This document shows positions 31,296 to 39,473 of a DNA stretch of 40,930 nt, piece after piece. The notes below the pieces were generated by a model. It was given only the letters and a program-made list of their open reading frames with translations, made no database searches and was not told where the DNA came from. The position numbers and the translations under genes were made by a program. Origin of the DNA: Cloacimonetes bacterium UBA6081 (GTDB taxonomy: Bacteria; Cloacimonadota; Cloacimonadia; Cloacimonadales; Cloacimonadaceae); NCBI GenBank assembly GCA_002428685.1, contig DIXL01000089.1:1-40930 (forward strand), in the 5' to 3' direction. The stretch's first letter is position 1, and each line of letters starts with the position of its first letter.

Positions 31296-32741
31296 TTATC
31301 CTCGCCTCCCCGGCGTCCTAATTCCCGCAGAACTAATGGGAGTTTCACTCCGAGGAACATAATTTATAGCTACAGTTGTCTGTGGGTTATCGTATTTATC
31401 ATAAAGTAATTCACTTACATCTTGATGCTCCCAATAATTGAGGGTAGCATCGATATCTCCCGGTAAGGGGTGAGGCGATATATATATAGCATAATTTGAA
31501 GATTGGTAGAAGTTATTATCCCTAAATATAGGGGTGCTTGATGTGGTATAATAGGATGGTAGCAATTTGTTTGAATACATATTATCGTAAAACTCGTTTT
31601 GTCTGATTGTTATAGTACATCCTTGGATAACAATCGCAGTATCATTCAAATCAAAGACATTGTGTTCTATCTCATGATATCCGGAAAAGGAAAATATCCC
31701 TGTACTATTGCCCATAAACAGATTATCCGTTATCGAAACTGCCTGCCCCTGTGTGCGCAACCCTTCATGACAGCTCACGAACAACGAGTACTTAATTCCG
31801 TGTTTGATTGTATCGCTCCCACTGGACTGATTATACATTACTGCTCTGGTGGCTATATTACTAAAAGTGCAATACTCGATAAAAGAATAATCCGAGGGAG
31901 CGTAAACCCCGTTAGTTAGCTGATCAAATACTGAGTTTTTTATCGTGCAATTAGCCCCCATCAAAGATATGCCGGTAGTGGCTCCTTTTATTAGGACTTT
32001 CTCGATTATTATATTGTCGTGAACAAACCTCAAACCTTCCCACCTATAATTCTGGGCAAGCTTAGTCTCACTTGAATTTATAAAATAGGTAAAGGAATTA
32101 TTACCATCGAATTGGACCATCCCCATAAAGTCTATGTACGCACTTGGTCTTATTCGGATACGTGATCCGCCTTCAAATATACACTTATTTGTGAAAATCG
32201 TGCTAGCTGCAACAATGTAAGTGTGATTATGTTTAAACGTGTATTCAGTCTCAACCATACTTGGAACTTCTATCACCGGAAACATTGTGATCTGTTCAAT
32301 TGTAGTGTTCCCATCCACATGAATGGCGTAAATGTAAACATCTCCCCACCCGGTTTTACTGAAAACTATGTTATAAGTGCCAGATTCTACACCACTAAGT
32401 TCATAAGTCCCGTCAGCTTTAGTAAGTGTTGTTGTGGTCTGAGAATGCTCAGCAGAATCAAAGAAGATGTCCTGCCCATCAACTGATCCGATAAATGGGT
32501 AGAGATCACTGGCCTGTGTAGTTAAAGAGTCACAATGAACCTGCTCATATAAGGATACTACCACACCGGATAGATCGTTAATGCTATCAACGGAGCTGTT
32601 GTCTTCCCAATCCAGATAAACTCTCCCTGATACTCTAAAAGTTTCGACTTTTGTTGTATTTGTACAACTGACCAGTGCTATGAATAGCATAAAGACTAAC
32701 AGTATATGTCTTATATGTTTTTTATAAGTGTTTTTTTTCAT
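31296..32741 (-). CDS. Lipoprotein with Cna/carboxypeptidase-like and beta-helix domains
   Basis: About 481 residues. A basic start (MKKNTYKKHIRH), hydrophobic stretch and lipobox LVSC mark a lipoprotein; the ATG at 32741 has GGA at suitable distance. Next is a prealbumin-like domain (FRVSGRVYLDWEDN, ADGTYELSGVESGTYNIVFS), then right-handed beta-helix repeats (IIEKVLIKGATTGISLMGAN, NCTIKNSVFDQLTNGVYA, IEHNVFDLNDTAIVIQG), ending with the NYW element common in such helices. Such proteins usually bind or cleave polysaccharides outside the cell; no clear catalytic set is visible. It is 2 bases upstream of the nucleotidyltransferase. A glycan-binding or export-related role is inference. Confidence 0.75.
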   Translation of the reverse strand: MKKNTYKKHIRHILLVFMLFIALVSCTNTTKVETFRVSGRVYLDWEDNSSVDSINDLSGVVVSLYEQVHCDSLTTQASDLYPFIGSVDGQDIFFDSAEHSQTTTTLTKADGTYELSGVESGTYNIVFSKTGWGDVYIYAIHVDGNTTIEQITMFPVIEVPSMVETEYTFKHNHTYIVAASTIFTNKCIFEGGSRIRIRPSAYIDFMGMVQFDGNNSFTYFINSSETKLAQNYRWEGLRFVHDNIIIEKVLIKGATTGISLMGANCTIKNSVFDQLTNGVYAPSDYSFIEYCTFSNIATRAVMYNQSSGSDTIKHGIKYSLFVSCHEGLRTQGQAVSITDNLFMGNSTGIFSFSGYHEIEHNVFDLNDTAIVIQGCTITIRQNEFYDNMYSNKLLPSYYTTSSTPIFRDNNFYQSSNYAIYISPHPLPGDIDATLNYWEHQDVSELLYDKYDNPQTTVAINYVPRSETPISSAGIRTPGRRG

Positions 32742-32830
32742 ATTTGTTTCCATATTTTCAATGCAAAAATGCAGACTTCAGGTTTCTCGCAATGACAGCT
32801 TAAGCAGTCTGGAGCTATATGTCCCGTATT

Positions 32831-32848
32831 AAGGCACCACAATGCCTT
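32831..32848. other. Short hairpin in spacer
   Basis: aaggca and tgcctt pair around a 6-base loop, between the GT-C gene and the lipoprotein gene. There is no T-run on the transcribed side, so it is not a clear terminator. A fragment of another common intergenic motif, tctcgcaatgac, lies beside it. Confidence 0.35.
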
Positions 32849-32877
32849 GTTGATTACTATCTTTAAGGTTTTCATTT

Positions 32878-34269
32878 TTATTTATAGGAGACTATTCTGA
32901 GTTTCGTGTGTGTGCCACTGAATTGGCAGCACCGGCACCATATCTTTCGCAATAGATCAACAACAAGAATTGATGACATTACGGCTAAATAGTAGTGTAC
33001 GAATATCATTCGTCTTGATTCACTCGCAATCAGATAAAACATAGCTAAGTGAAATACAAATACCGCGATGTAAGGAGTCAGGAATCTTCTATATAAGAAT
33101 ATCGAAACAAGACCCAGTAAACCTGTGATAAGATAAATTGTCGATAGGATTGCCGTTTTGGCATTTTTCTTAAAATCAACACTTCGAGTGATAGTATTTC
33201 GAATTCTCTTCAATATCTTGCTGGATATAGTAGTTACAGGGTGATCAACCCCAAAATTGGTTTGTTTAGCTATCATCAACTGCTGCAGAGAGTCGCTTCT
33301 GGCAGAGAAGGTTCCGTCGAAGGAGTATCTAAAAGTATCTTTTTGACTTAACATAGCAGTGTTCTCCCAATACAAATTCCTGAATTCATCGGAGCTAACT
33401 ACTTTTGCTCGAAGGGCATCCCCTATACTTCCAATAAGCGAAACTTGCTCATGGGTCAGACTAACCCCCAAGCTTTTTACTACTTTAATGTCGTCAGCAA
33501 AAACATAAGACCGATATACCCATGGCGCAATGAGCACTAAACCAATACATATCATTGTCGCTACTTTTCGAAACTTGAGAACGCCTTTTGGTGAATATAT
33601 CAATATGTAAATTGCAACAAACAAAGTTAAAACAGCATTAACCTGAAAAACTAATACTAGAAATGAACATATCACAGCGATGCTATACAAATAACTATTC
33701 TTGTGTTTAAATTTGTATCGACTTAAAAGATATGTAAGCAATGTGTACATAAAAAGTTGGAGAGTTTCCCTGCGCAGCCAGACGTACTCCATTAAGCTTG
33801 CTGTTATGAGAGTAATTAAAAGGGATAAGATTATAGCCTTTTTTCTGTGCATATACTTGGATATGATGGCAAAAATAATTATAATTGTTAATGAATCCAA
33901 GATTGCTTGCATAAGCTTCGCATACAGTTTCTCCCACATCGGTTCATAATCACCGGCCAAATAAGAGTCTCTTCCCATGCTGATATCTCGGGGGATATGC
34001 CTTGGATGAAAACCTATGCTCGATGGAAGGGAGTACAGCAAAGCTAGAAACATGGGGTAACCAGGCTCTCGCCAAAAATATGGCTCATAAGGAGCACTTG
34101 TATCCTTTGAAATCCCATTCCCCAAGCAGATGTTGGTCGCAATGTTGTGGTATAATACATCGTCAGACCCAATATTGTAAGGCATCTGAGCGACCATCAG
34201 CACTCTTAGCGATAATGATACTAAAAATATTATTAAAATTTGCTTAATCTGCAATTTGCCACCATTCAT
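32878..34269 (-). CDS. GT-C glycosyltransferase (GT39-like, GtrC position)
   Basis: A 463-residue membrane protein with roughly ten helices. After the first helix comes a periplasmic loop with acidic residues, YNIGSDDVLYHNIATNICLG, and then PYFWREPGYPMFLALLYSLP, the pattern of polyprenyl-phosphate-sugar-dependent GT-C enzymes (PMT/ArnT-like). It overlaps the GtrB-like gene by 4 nt. As third gene of a gtrA-gtrB-gtrX trio it should transfer a sugar from undecaprenyl phosphate to the glycan in the periplasm. The sugar is not predictable; proximity to the dTDP-3-acetamido sugar genes makes that sugar a candidate. Confidence 0.78.
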   Translation of the reverse strand: MNGGKLQIKQILIIFLVSLSLRVLMVAQMPYNIGSDDVLYHNIATNICLGNGISKDTSAPYEPYFWREPGYPMFLALLYSLPSSIGFHPRHIPRDISMGRDSYLAGDYEPMWEKLYAKLMQAILDSLTIIIIFAIISKYMHRKKAIILSLLITLITASLMEYVWLRRETLQLFMYTLLTYLLSRYKFKHKNSYLYSIAVICSFLVLVFQVNAVLTLFVAIYILIYSPKGVLKFRKVATMICIGLVLIAPWVYRSYVFADDIKVVKSLGVSLTHEQVSLIGSIGDALRAKVVSSDEFRNLYWENTAMLSQKDTFRYSFDGTFSARSDSLQQLMIAKQTNFGVDHPVTTISSKILKRIRNTITRSVDFKKNAKTAILSTIYLITGLLGLVSIFLYRRFLTPYIAVFVFHLAMFYLIASESRRMIFVHYYLAVMSSILVVDLLRKIWCRCCQFSGTHTKLRIVSYK

Positions 34270-35210
34270 TTTTTAGACCTCTTTATTATAAACCCCGGCC
34301 TATCCTTCACCTCATCAAATACCCTCAGTAGGTATTCAGCTATAATGCTGATTGAAAGCAGTATCAGACCACAAAAGAAAGATATTATAATCAAGGTAGT
34401 AGTCCAACCGGGAATTTTGAACCCACCTATTGTCTCCTGACCCGTAAGCTTTAAAATCGTTGATATTACTATCACTATAATAGATAGCAGAAACGATAAC
34501 ATCCCAGTCCAGTTTATCAGCTTAATGGGAAAATTCGATGAGGCATAGAAAGTATCCCTAAAGAGCTTCATCTTTTTCTTGAAGGTCCAGCGGGATTTGC
34601 AGTAAACATTCTTGGGCCGTTCATAAGGGAAGTACACCGGATCAAAACCCAAGCGCAAGACCTCAATCAGGGTTGAGGTGTTTATGGGATGGATTCGCTC
34701 ATTAATGATATCTACCAGCTGTCTATCTATAGCAAAGATATCCGCTCCCAGGGGTGGTAAAGATACGTCTGATAGACTGTTCATTATCTTGTAATAAGAG
34801 CGTGCGAATATCTCATTCATGAATCCATCATTTCGCTTATCACGGTAGGGAATAATAACCTGTGCTCCATTCTGCCACTCACGGTACATCCTGATATAAA
34901 CATCCATTGGGGTCTGCCAATCATCCGGCATGGCAGTTACAATATCCCCTCGTGCTAATGAAAAACCAGCAAACATAGCATAATGCGCAGAAAAGTTTCT
35001 ACTAAGCTGATACGCCCGGACCTGGGTATATTTATCTGCTAATGCGGATGCAACTTGATATGAGTTGTCAGTCGAACCATCGTCTATGATGATAAACTCA
35101 TAGCAGATTCCTTCATCTTGCATCCGCCGGTCCACTTCTCTGAAAACTGACTCTATTCGCTCGCTACTGAAATATGATAAGAGCATAACTGTATACAAGC
35201 CTTCCCTCAA
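34266..35210 (-). CDS. GtrB-like polyprenyl-phosphate glycosyltransferase
   Basis: A 314-residue GT2 enzyme. The catalytic domain has CYEFIIIDDGSTDNSYQVAS, SRNFSAHYAMFAGFSLARGD and AMPDDWQTPMDVYIRMY with the acidic metal site, then KSRWTFKKKMKLFRDTFYAS. Two C-terminal membrane helices follow, as in GtrB and DPM1-like proteins. It would load a sugar from a nucleotide donor onto undecaprenyl phosphate at the inner face. It overlaps genes on both sides by 4 nt (GtrA-like upstream, GT-C downstream), the classical gtr order. Confidence 0.85.
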   Translation of the reverse strand: MREGLYTVMLLSYFSSERIESVFREVDRRMQDEGICYEFIIIDDGSTDNSYQVASALADKYTQVRAYQLSRNFSAHYAMFAGFSLARGDIVTAMPDDWQTPMDVYIRMYREWQNGAQVIIPYRDKRNDGFMNEIFARSYYKIMNSLSDVSLPPLGADIFAIDRQLVDIINERIHPINTSTLIEVLRLGFDPVYFPYERPKNVYCKSRWTFKKKMKLFRDTFYASSNFPIKLINWTGMLSFLLSIIVIVISTILKLTGQETIGGFKIPGWTTTLIIISFFCGLILLSISIIAEYLLRVFDEVKDRPGFIIKRSKK

Positions 35211-35626
35211 GCTGATCCCCCTTTATTTTGGAATACCAGTGTGGATAGAATATAATTCGTCGATAGTGTGAATGGCACTACCAGAAATGCGTTCACCCAG
35301 TTTTCTAAACTTCCCAATTTCTTGAAGATATACAATAAAAACATGCCTAGCAGCATACCCGATAAATATACCAGATAATACAGCAGCAGAGATTTAATAC
35401 TAAATCTTGTCCTGAAAGTAATCCTTCGATTTAGGGTATAGGAAACTAATATAAAGAATGAGTAGTTAAGAAAGTAGGTTATATACAGAGGAGTCCCAAT
35501 AATCTTCAACCAAAAATATGAAGATATCATAGATGCAATAGTGACAAATGCCCCGATCCCGCCAAACTTGATAAACCTAGCTATACTAAAATAATCTAAG
35601 AGCTTCATTGATGCGCTCAAGTTCAT
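35207..35626 (-). CDS. GtrA-like flippase of polyprenyl-phosphate sugar
   Basis: A 139-residue, four-helix membrane protein of the GtrA family. It shows FIKFGGIGAFVTIASMISSY, YITYFLNYSFFILVSYTLNR, RITFRTRFSIKSLLLYYLVY and a last helix with VVPFTLSTNYILSTLVFQNK. The internal Met at 35608 (MKLLDYFSIARFIKFG) is an equally good start; neither has a strong ribosome site, and both overlap the 3' end of the aminotransferase gene. GtrA proteins are thought to flip undecaprenyl-phosphate-linked sugars. It opens the gtr-like trio. Confidence 0.83.
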   Translation of the reverse strand: MNLSASMKLLDYFSIARFIKFGGIGAFVTIASMISSYFWLKIIGTPLYITYFLNYSFFILVSYTLNRRITFRTRFSIKSLLLYYLVYLSGMLLGMFLLYIFKKLGSLENWVNAFLVVPFTLSTNYILSTLVFQNKGGSA

Positions 35627-36755
35627 CCTCTTTCAGATATGGGTTCATCGGCAGGCTCACGCAATTCTTGGCAATCTGTTCTACTAATGGATACGACTCA
35701 TTATTCATATCGCAGTATGCTTTTTGTTTGTGAGGGGGAACAGGGTAATGGATCATAGTCTGTATACCATAACTCTCCAAGTGATTGATAAGCTTGTCTC
35801 GCAGATCGTACATGATTACGTACTGATGCCAGCATGGTTTTGCCAGATATCCTGACTCAGGCAAAGTGTAGAATATCTCATTATCTTGATATGATGACTC
35901 TAATTGAAAATACGGCAACAAAACGTCTGGATGACTTGTTTGATTGTAGGCATAGGCAACACGAATCCTTCGTTTATTCCATTCGTCCAGATACCGCAAT
36001 TTCACTCGAAGCACTGCCGCTTGAATCTCATCCAACCTACAGTTATATCCCTTCATTTCATTGTAGTATTTCTTTTTTGAGCCATAATTCGCCAAACACC
36101 GCACCTTATCCGCCAGTTCACCATCATTTGTTGTCACCGCACCGGCATCACCAAATGCACCTAGGTTTTTCCCAGGATAAAAGCTGAAAGCTGCAGCGTG
36201 ACCCAGTGCTCCGCACTTACTGCCAGCATATACTGCACCATGCGCTTGAGCTGCATCTTCCAAAACCTTAAGCCCATATTTTTCTGCAATATCCATTATT
36301 GGTCTCATATCAACAGGCATACCATACAGATGAACAGGTATGATCGCTTTTGTCCTTTCAGTAATCGCTTTCTCAATGAGCAATGGATCGATGTTGTATG
36401 TTCGTAAGTCAGGCTCTACTGGGACTGGTGTTGCTCCTGTGTAGCTGACAGCCAACCAAGTAGCAATATAGGTATTTGAAGGAACAATAACTTCGTCTCC
36501 CTCGCTAATACCCCAAGCTTTCAAGACCAAGAATAATGCATCAAGGCCATTGCTTACCCCTATACAATGCTTTGTCCCAATGTAAGCTGCATATTCCTTC
36601 TCGAATAGTTCCACCTCCTCTCCAAGAATGTACCATCCTTTTTCAAGAACATTTTTAATTGCGGTGTCAATTTCGGACCTTAGCTCCCTATAGCTTTCGC
36701 CAATGTCATAGAACGGAATCTTATACTTCGTGTTGGACATATCGCAAATACTCAT
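35586..36755 (-). CDS. QdtB/FdtB-like dTDP-3-keto sugar aminotransferase
   Basis: A 389-residue DegT-family enzyme (or 384 from the Met at 36740; no ribosome site decides). PLP contacts are D167 in VLEDAAQAHGAVYAG and K196 in FSFYPGKNLGAFGDAGAV. IPFYDIGESYRELRSEIDTA, CIGVSNGLDALFLVLKAWGI and VHLYGMPVDMRPI are typical of QdtB/FdtB, which aminate C3 of dTDP-3-keto-6-deoxyhexoses. Its immediate upstream partner is a 3,4-ketoisomerase, and an acetyltransferase precedes that, so the pathway order supports the call. Confidence 0.85.
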   Translation of the reverse strand: MSICDMSNTKYKIPFYDIGESYRELRSEIDTAIKNVLEKGWYILGEEVELFEKEYAAYIGTKHCIGVSNGLDALFLVLKAWGISEGDEVIVPSNTYIATWLAVSYTGATPVPVEPDLRTYNIDPLLIEKAITERTKAIIPVHLYGMPVDMRPIMDIAEKYGLKVLEDAAQAHGAVYAGSKCGALGHAAAFSFYPGKNLGAFGDAGAVTTNDGELADKVRCLANYGSKKKYYNEMKGYNCRLDEIQAAVLRVKLRYLDEWNKRRIRVAYAYNQTSHPDVLLPYFQLESSYQDNEIFYTLPESGYLAKPCWHQYVIMYDLRDKLINHLESYGIQTMIHYPVPPHKQKAYCDMNNESYPLVEQIAKNCVSLPMNPYLKEDELERINEALRLF

Positions 36756-37131
36756 CGTAGTTTCTTATGTAATCTTTTTCATCGTAGATATCAGAAGCTA
36801 GTACTAACAGGACGCAATCCGAAGAAAACTTACTTATATCACTCCACTTATTTGGTGATACAATAAGACATTCTGCAGGATCATTCAGTGCGTAGTCTAT
36901 CCTTCTATGACCATTGTCTATAGCCAATATGCAGGCGCCGTGCATAGCCACAAAAGCCTGCCACAATGATTTGTGGGCATGCCCACCTCGTGGGTGCTTG
37001 CCAACATTATTCCAAATGTAATAGATGCGTTTAATATCGAAAGGTATATCATAATTCCCCTGAATAATCGTAAGATTTCCCCGATAGTCGTAAACAGTTT
37101 GCGGATTAATAACTTGTACACCATCCAGCAT
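36721..37131 (-). CDS. QdtA/FdtA-like sugar 3,4-ketoisomerase
   Basis: A 136-residue cupin. The active-site stretch is NNVGKHPRGGHAHKSLWQAF with H51 and H53; VYDYRGNLTIIQGNYDIPFD, IKRIYYIW and the end CVLLVLASDIYDEKDYIRNY are characteristic. It turns dTDP-4-keto-6-deoxyglucose into the 3-keto isomer. From memory, QdtA and FdtA products (gluco or galacto) differ because of a residue pair that here reads Tyr16-Arg17; I recall Tyr-Arg as the QdtA form, so Qui3NAc is slightly favoured, but an alignment is needed. It overlaps the aminotransferase frame by 35 nt (20 nt if the Met at 36740 is used). Confidence 0.85.
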   Translation of the reverse strand: MLDGVQVINPQTVYDYRGNLTIIQGNYDIPFDIKRIYYIWNNVGKHPRGGHAHKSLWQAFVAMHGACILAIDNGHRRIDYALNDPAECLIVSPNKWSDISKFSSDCVLLVLASDIYDEKDYIRNYDEYLRYVQHEV

Positions 37132-37133
37132 GG

Positions 37134-37586
37134 TTAGATTTCTCTCACTTTAATTGCAGGAACTCCCATAACAACAGTTCTGGGAGCAACATCTTTTGTT
37201 ACTACGCTGCCTGCTCCTATAAGAGAGTCTCTCCCTATAACAACTCCACCCATGATCACTGAACCAGCCCCAATTGATGCCCCTTCTTCAATTGTTACTT
37301 TCAAGAAACTATCTGGGTATTGCTTTGATCTTGGATACTTATCGTTAACAAAAGTCACATTAGGTCCTATAAATACACCATTACCTATCCGAATGCCATC
37401 CCAAAGATAAACACCTGATTTTATTGTCACATTGTCGCCAATTATCACATCATTCTCGATAAAGCAGTGGCAGTTTACGTTACAATTTTCACCAATTCGT
37501 GCACCTGCTAGTATCACACAAAACTGCCATACCACTGTCCCATTTCCGATTTCCTTAGTCTGTACGTCTGATGTACTGTGTATCAT
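37134..37586 (-). CDS. QdtC/FdtC-like dTDP-3-amino sugar N-acetyltransferase
   Basis: A 150-residue left-handed beta-helix acyltransferase. The opening MIHSTSDVQTKEIGNGTVVW, then IGENCNVNCHCFIENDVIIG, GPNVTFVNDKYPRSKQYPDS and the end VTKDVAPRTVVMGVPAIKVR correspond to the WbbJ/QdtC group. It acetylates the 3-amino group of the dTDP sugar to complete Qui3NAc or Fuc3NAc. Two bases separate its stop from the ketoisomerase start. A similar UDP-GlcNAc3NA acetyltransferase (WbpD) is the main alternative, but the neighbours favour the dTDP pathway. Confidence 0.83.
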   Translation of the reverse strand: MIHSTSDVQTKEIGNGTVVWQFCVILAGARIGENCNVNCHCFIENDVIIGDNVTIKSGVYLWDGIRIGNGVFIGPNVTFVNDKYPRSKQYPDSFLKVTIEEGASIGAGSVIMGGVVIGRDSLIGAGSVVTKDVAPRTVVMGVPAIKVREI

Positions 37587-37639
37587 TGTTGCCTCAGGTT
37601 TAGGTTTGGTTTAATTTAAACTATGCTTAGCATTGTCAT

Positions 37640-37795
37640 TTAACCCCAGACACTACTCAATAGATAGAAGAGTAATTTCCACAACCAAATACAGACAAAA
37701 AGGTAAGTGACACTCTGCTTTGCCTTATCGCTTTCTTCTGGATAATCCCCCCTCATCATAGTTCTTTCAATATGTTTAGCTCCATCAAAGATCAT
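37640..37795 (-). CDS. Small single-span membrane protein, 51 aa
   Basis: A short frame between rmlA and the qdtC-like gene. It begins MIFDGAKHIERTMMRGDYPE and ends with a hydrophobic, Trp-rich span (YLFVCIWLWKLLFYLLSSVW). AAGG stands about 8 nt before the ATG. The charged N-terminal part plus one membrane helix, and the location inside an operon, make it a credible gene; I do not recognise a family. The preceding in-frame codons also read as hydrophobic residues without a start codon, so it could be the 3' part of a decayed larger membrane protein. Confidence 0.45.
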   Translation of the reverse strand: MIFDGAKHIERTMMRGDYPEESDKAKQSVTYLFVCIWLWKLLFYLLSSVWG

Positions 37796-37834
37796 GTAAG
37801 TAACCTTGAATACTACCGCAGTGAATATTGATAA

Positions 37835-38707
37835 TCAATCAAGCCAGGTATGAGCCAGCATGACAAGATACTCACCATAACCACTCTTGCGAATTGGTTC
37901 AGCAAGCTTACACAGTTGATCTTTGTTAATAAAGCCTTTGCGGTAAGCAATCTCTTCAATGCAGGATATTTTCAACCCCTGCCGGTTCTGAATTACTTCC
38001 ACAAACTGTGAAGCTTGCATCAGAGAATCGAAGGTACCAGTGTCCAACCAAGCAGTTCCACGGCCAAATGCCATTACCTTTAGGTTGCCTTGTTCCAGAT
38101 AGACTCTATTTACATCGGTGATCTCATATTCTCCGCGGGCAGAAGGTTTGATCTCGTGGGCAATTCTGATTACGCTGTTGTCATAGTAGTAGAGACCTGG
38201 TACAGCATAATGTGATTTGGGCTGCTTTGGCTTTTCTTCTAAGCTGATAGCTTTCATATCTTTATCAAACTCTACGACTCCATAGCGCTCGGGATCATGT
38301 ACTGGGTAAGCTGTGATAATGGCACCAATCGGATTTGTGCACAGCTGCAATTTACTTGCCAAGTCCGCCCCATAAAAGATGTTGTCACCCAGTATCAGAC
38401 ATACTTCATCATGTCCCACAAATTCAGCACCGATTACAAAGGCTTGGGCCAGGCCATTTGGCACTTCTTGTATTTTGTATTCGAAATGCATGCCAAGCTG
38501 AGAGCCATCACCTAGAAGTTTGATGAAACCCGCTTGATCTTCCGGAGTCGTTATGATCAGCACTTCCCTGATACCAGAAAGCATTAGCGTAGAAAGAGGA
38601 TAATAGATCATGGGCTTATCGTAAATCGGCATTAACTGTTTGCTGACGGATATTGTTATAGGATGTAAACGCGTGCCGGCACCTCCGGCTAAGATTATTC
38701 CTTTCAT
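37835..38707 (-). CDS. rmlA: Glucose-1-phosphate thymidylyltransferase
   Basis: A 290-residue enzyme with the full RmlA signature: GIILAGGAGTRLHPITISVS, KQLMPIYDKPMIYYPLSTLM, CLILGDNIFYGADL, YPVHDPERYGVVEFD, EEKPKQPKSHYAVPGLYYYD, FGRGTAWLDTGTFDSLMQAS and the end YRKGFINKDQLCKLAEP. It makes dTDP-glucose, the entry to the dTDP-3-acetamido-3,6-dideoxyhexose pathway of the next genes. AAGGA stands 8 nt upstream of the ATG, inside the last codons of the kbl fragment. No rmlB is in the window; it must be elsewhere. Confidence 0.95.
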   Translation of the reverse strand: MKGIILAGGAGTRLHPITISVSKQLMPIYDKPMIYYPLSTLMLSGIREVLIITTPEDQAGFIKLLGDGSQLGMHFEYKIQEVPNGLAQAFVIGAEFVGHDEVCLILGDNIFYGADLASKLQLCTNPIGAIITAYPVHDPERYGVVEFDKDMKAISLEEKPKQPKSHYAVPGLYYYDNSVIRIAHEIKPSARGEYEITDVNRVYLEQGNLKVMAFGRGTAWLDTGTFDSLMQASQFVEVIQNRQGLKISCIEEIAYRKGFINKDQLCKLAEPIRKSGYGEYLVMLAHTWLD

Positions 38708-38710
38708 TAA

Positions 38711-39178
38711 TCAGTCCTTAATATTATTTATTCCCAACCTTTCTTGCTGGTATTTCTTATTCTGGATATTCTTCCACCAATCCTGATTCTCCAGGGTTTC
38801 AAACACTGCTGCATTAGCATCGAAGCAAGAGCTGAACAGAATAGTATCCTCGGTTCCTAAGAACTTTGATAGTCTGTCTTCCAATTGCTTATGGATATCT
38901 TGGGTTCCGCAGATAAACCGTACGGAAGAAAGCCCATATCCTCTGTAATCCAGCACTTCATGCGCTGCCTTGATTACATCGGGATGGCTGGATAAACCCA
39001 GATAGTTATTGGAGCACATATTGATGAGCTTCTTGTGAGGGCTACCAACCGGGAATTCAACCTCTATCTCAGCTCCCTGGGGATCGCAGATGAGGCGTTC
39101 ATTCTTGAATAAGACATTGTCTTTAATGGTTTGCAGGATTTCCTGATATAAACCTTTGGTTTTAGTTGAGTATGCCAT
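38711..39178 (-). pseudogene. kbl: Truncated kbl (glycine C-acetyltransferase) fragment
   Basis: The first 130 or so residues match the N-terminus of 2-amino-3-ketobutyrate CoA ligase (alpha-oxoamine synthase family): NNYLGLSSHPDVIKAAHEVL, YGLSSVRFICGTQDIHKQLE and FLGTEDTILFSSCFDANAAV. After FETL the normal sequence is lost and replaced by an unrelated tail (ENQDWWKNIQNKKYQQERLG and on) to a stop. Full-length proteins have about 395 residues, and the PLP lysine lies in the missing part, so the product cannot be active. The tail supplies the ribosome site of rmlA. The gene probably marks an old junction where the glycan locus was joined to the chromosome. Confidence 0.82.
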
Positions 39179-39213
39179 GATAACCTCTCAGTGGATTTAG
39201 GATTTAGGATTTT

Positions 39214-39381
39214 TTAGAAATTGGCATAGAAAAAAGGGTTGGATTCTGTTGCAATAATTCTGTTCAAGGCCATGGAAGCAATGGAGAGTAACAGCATTGT
39301 AAATAATGCTGTGTACTTAAGAAAGAACAATAAGTCCGGGTGCTTGCCAAGGAAGGTTAATAATCTATCAATAATTTTCAT
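39214..39381 (-). CDS. Small membrane protein, 55 aa
   Basis: A short frame upstream of the kbl fragment: MKIIDRLLTFLGKHPDLLFF, one hydrophobic helix (YTALFTMLLLSIASMAL) and the end SNPFFYANF. The layout (basic N-terminus, one span, a PF-Y--F end) recalls the DUF5989 type small proteins found in exopolysaccharide loci, but the likeness is loose. No good ribosome site is seen. Credible as a real small gene, not certain. Confidence 0.45.
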   Translation of the reverse strand: MKIIDRLLTFLGKHPDLLFFLKYTALFTMLLLSIASMALNRIIATESNPFFYANF

Positions 39382-39473
39382 TTTTAGGTTTTGACAATTC
39401 TGGATTTATGCACTTTGGTTCATAAAAAAGTGATTATCAGAGAAATCTGTGGTATCTGTGTGAGGTAGGTATT

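Noticed and set aside
32738..32875. 45-codon minus-strand ORF with five Cys, between the GT-C and lipoprotein genes
   Set aside because: No ribosome site, overlaps the lipoprotein start, and part of it translates a common intergenic tctcgcaatgac motif.
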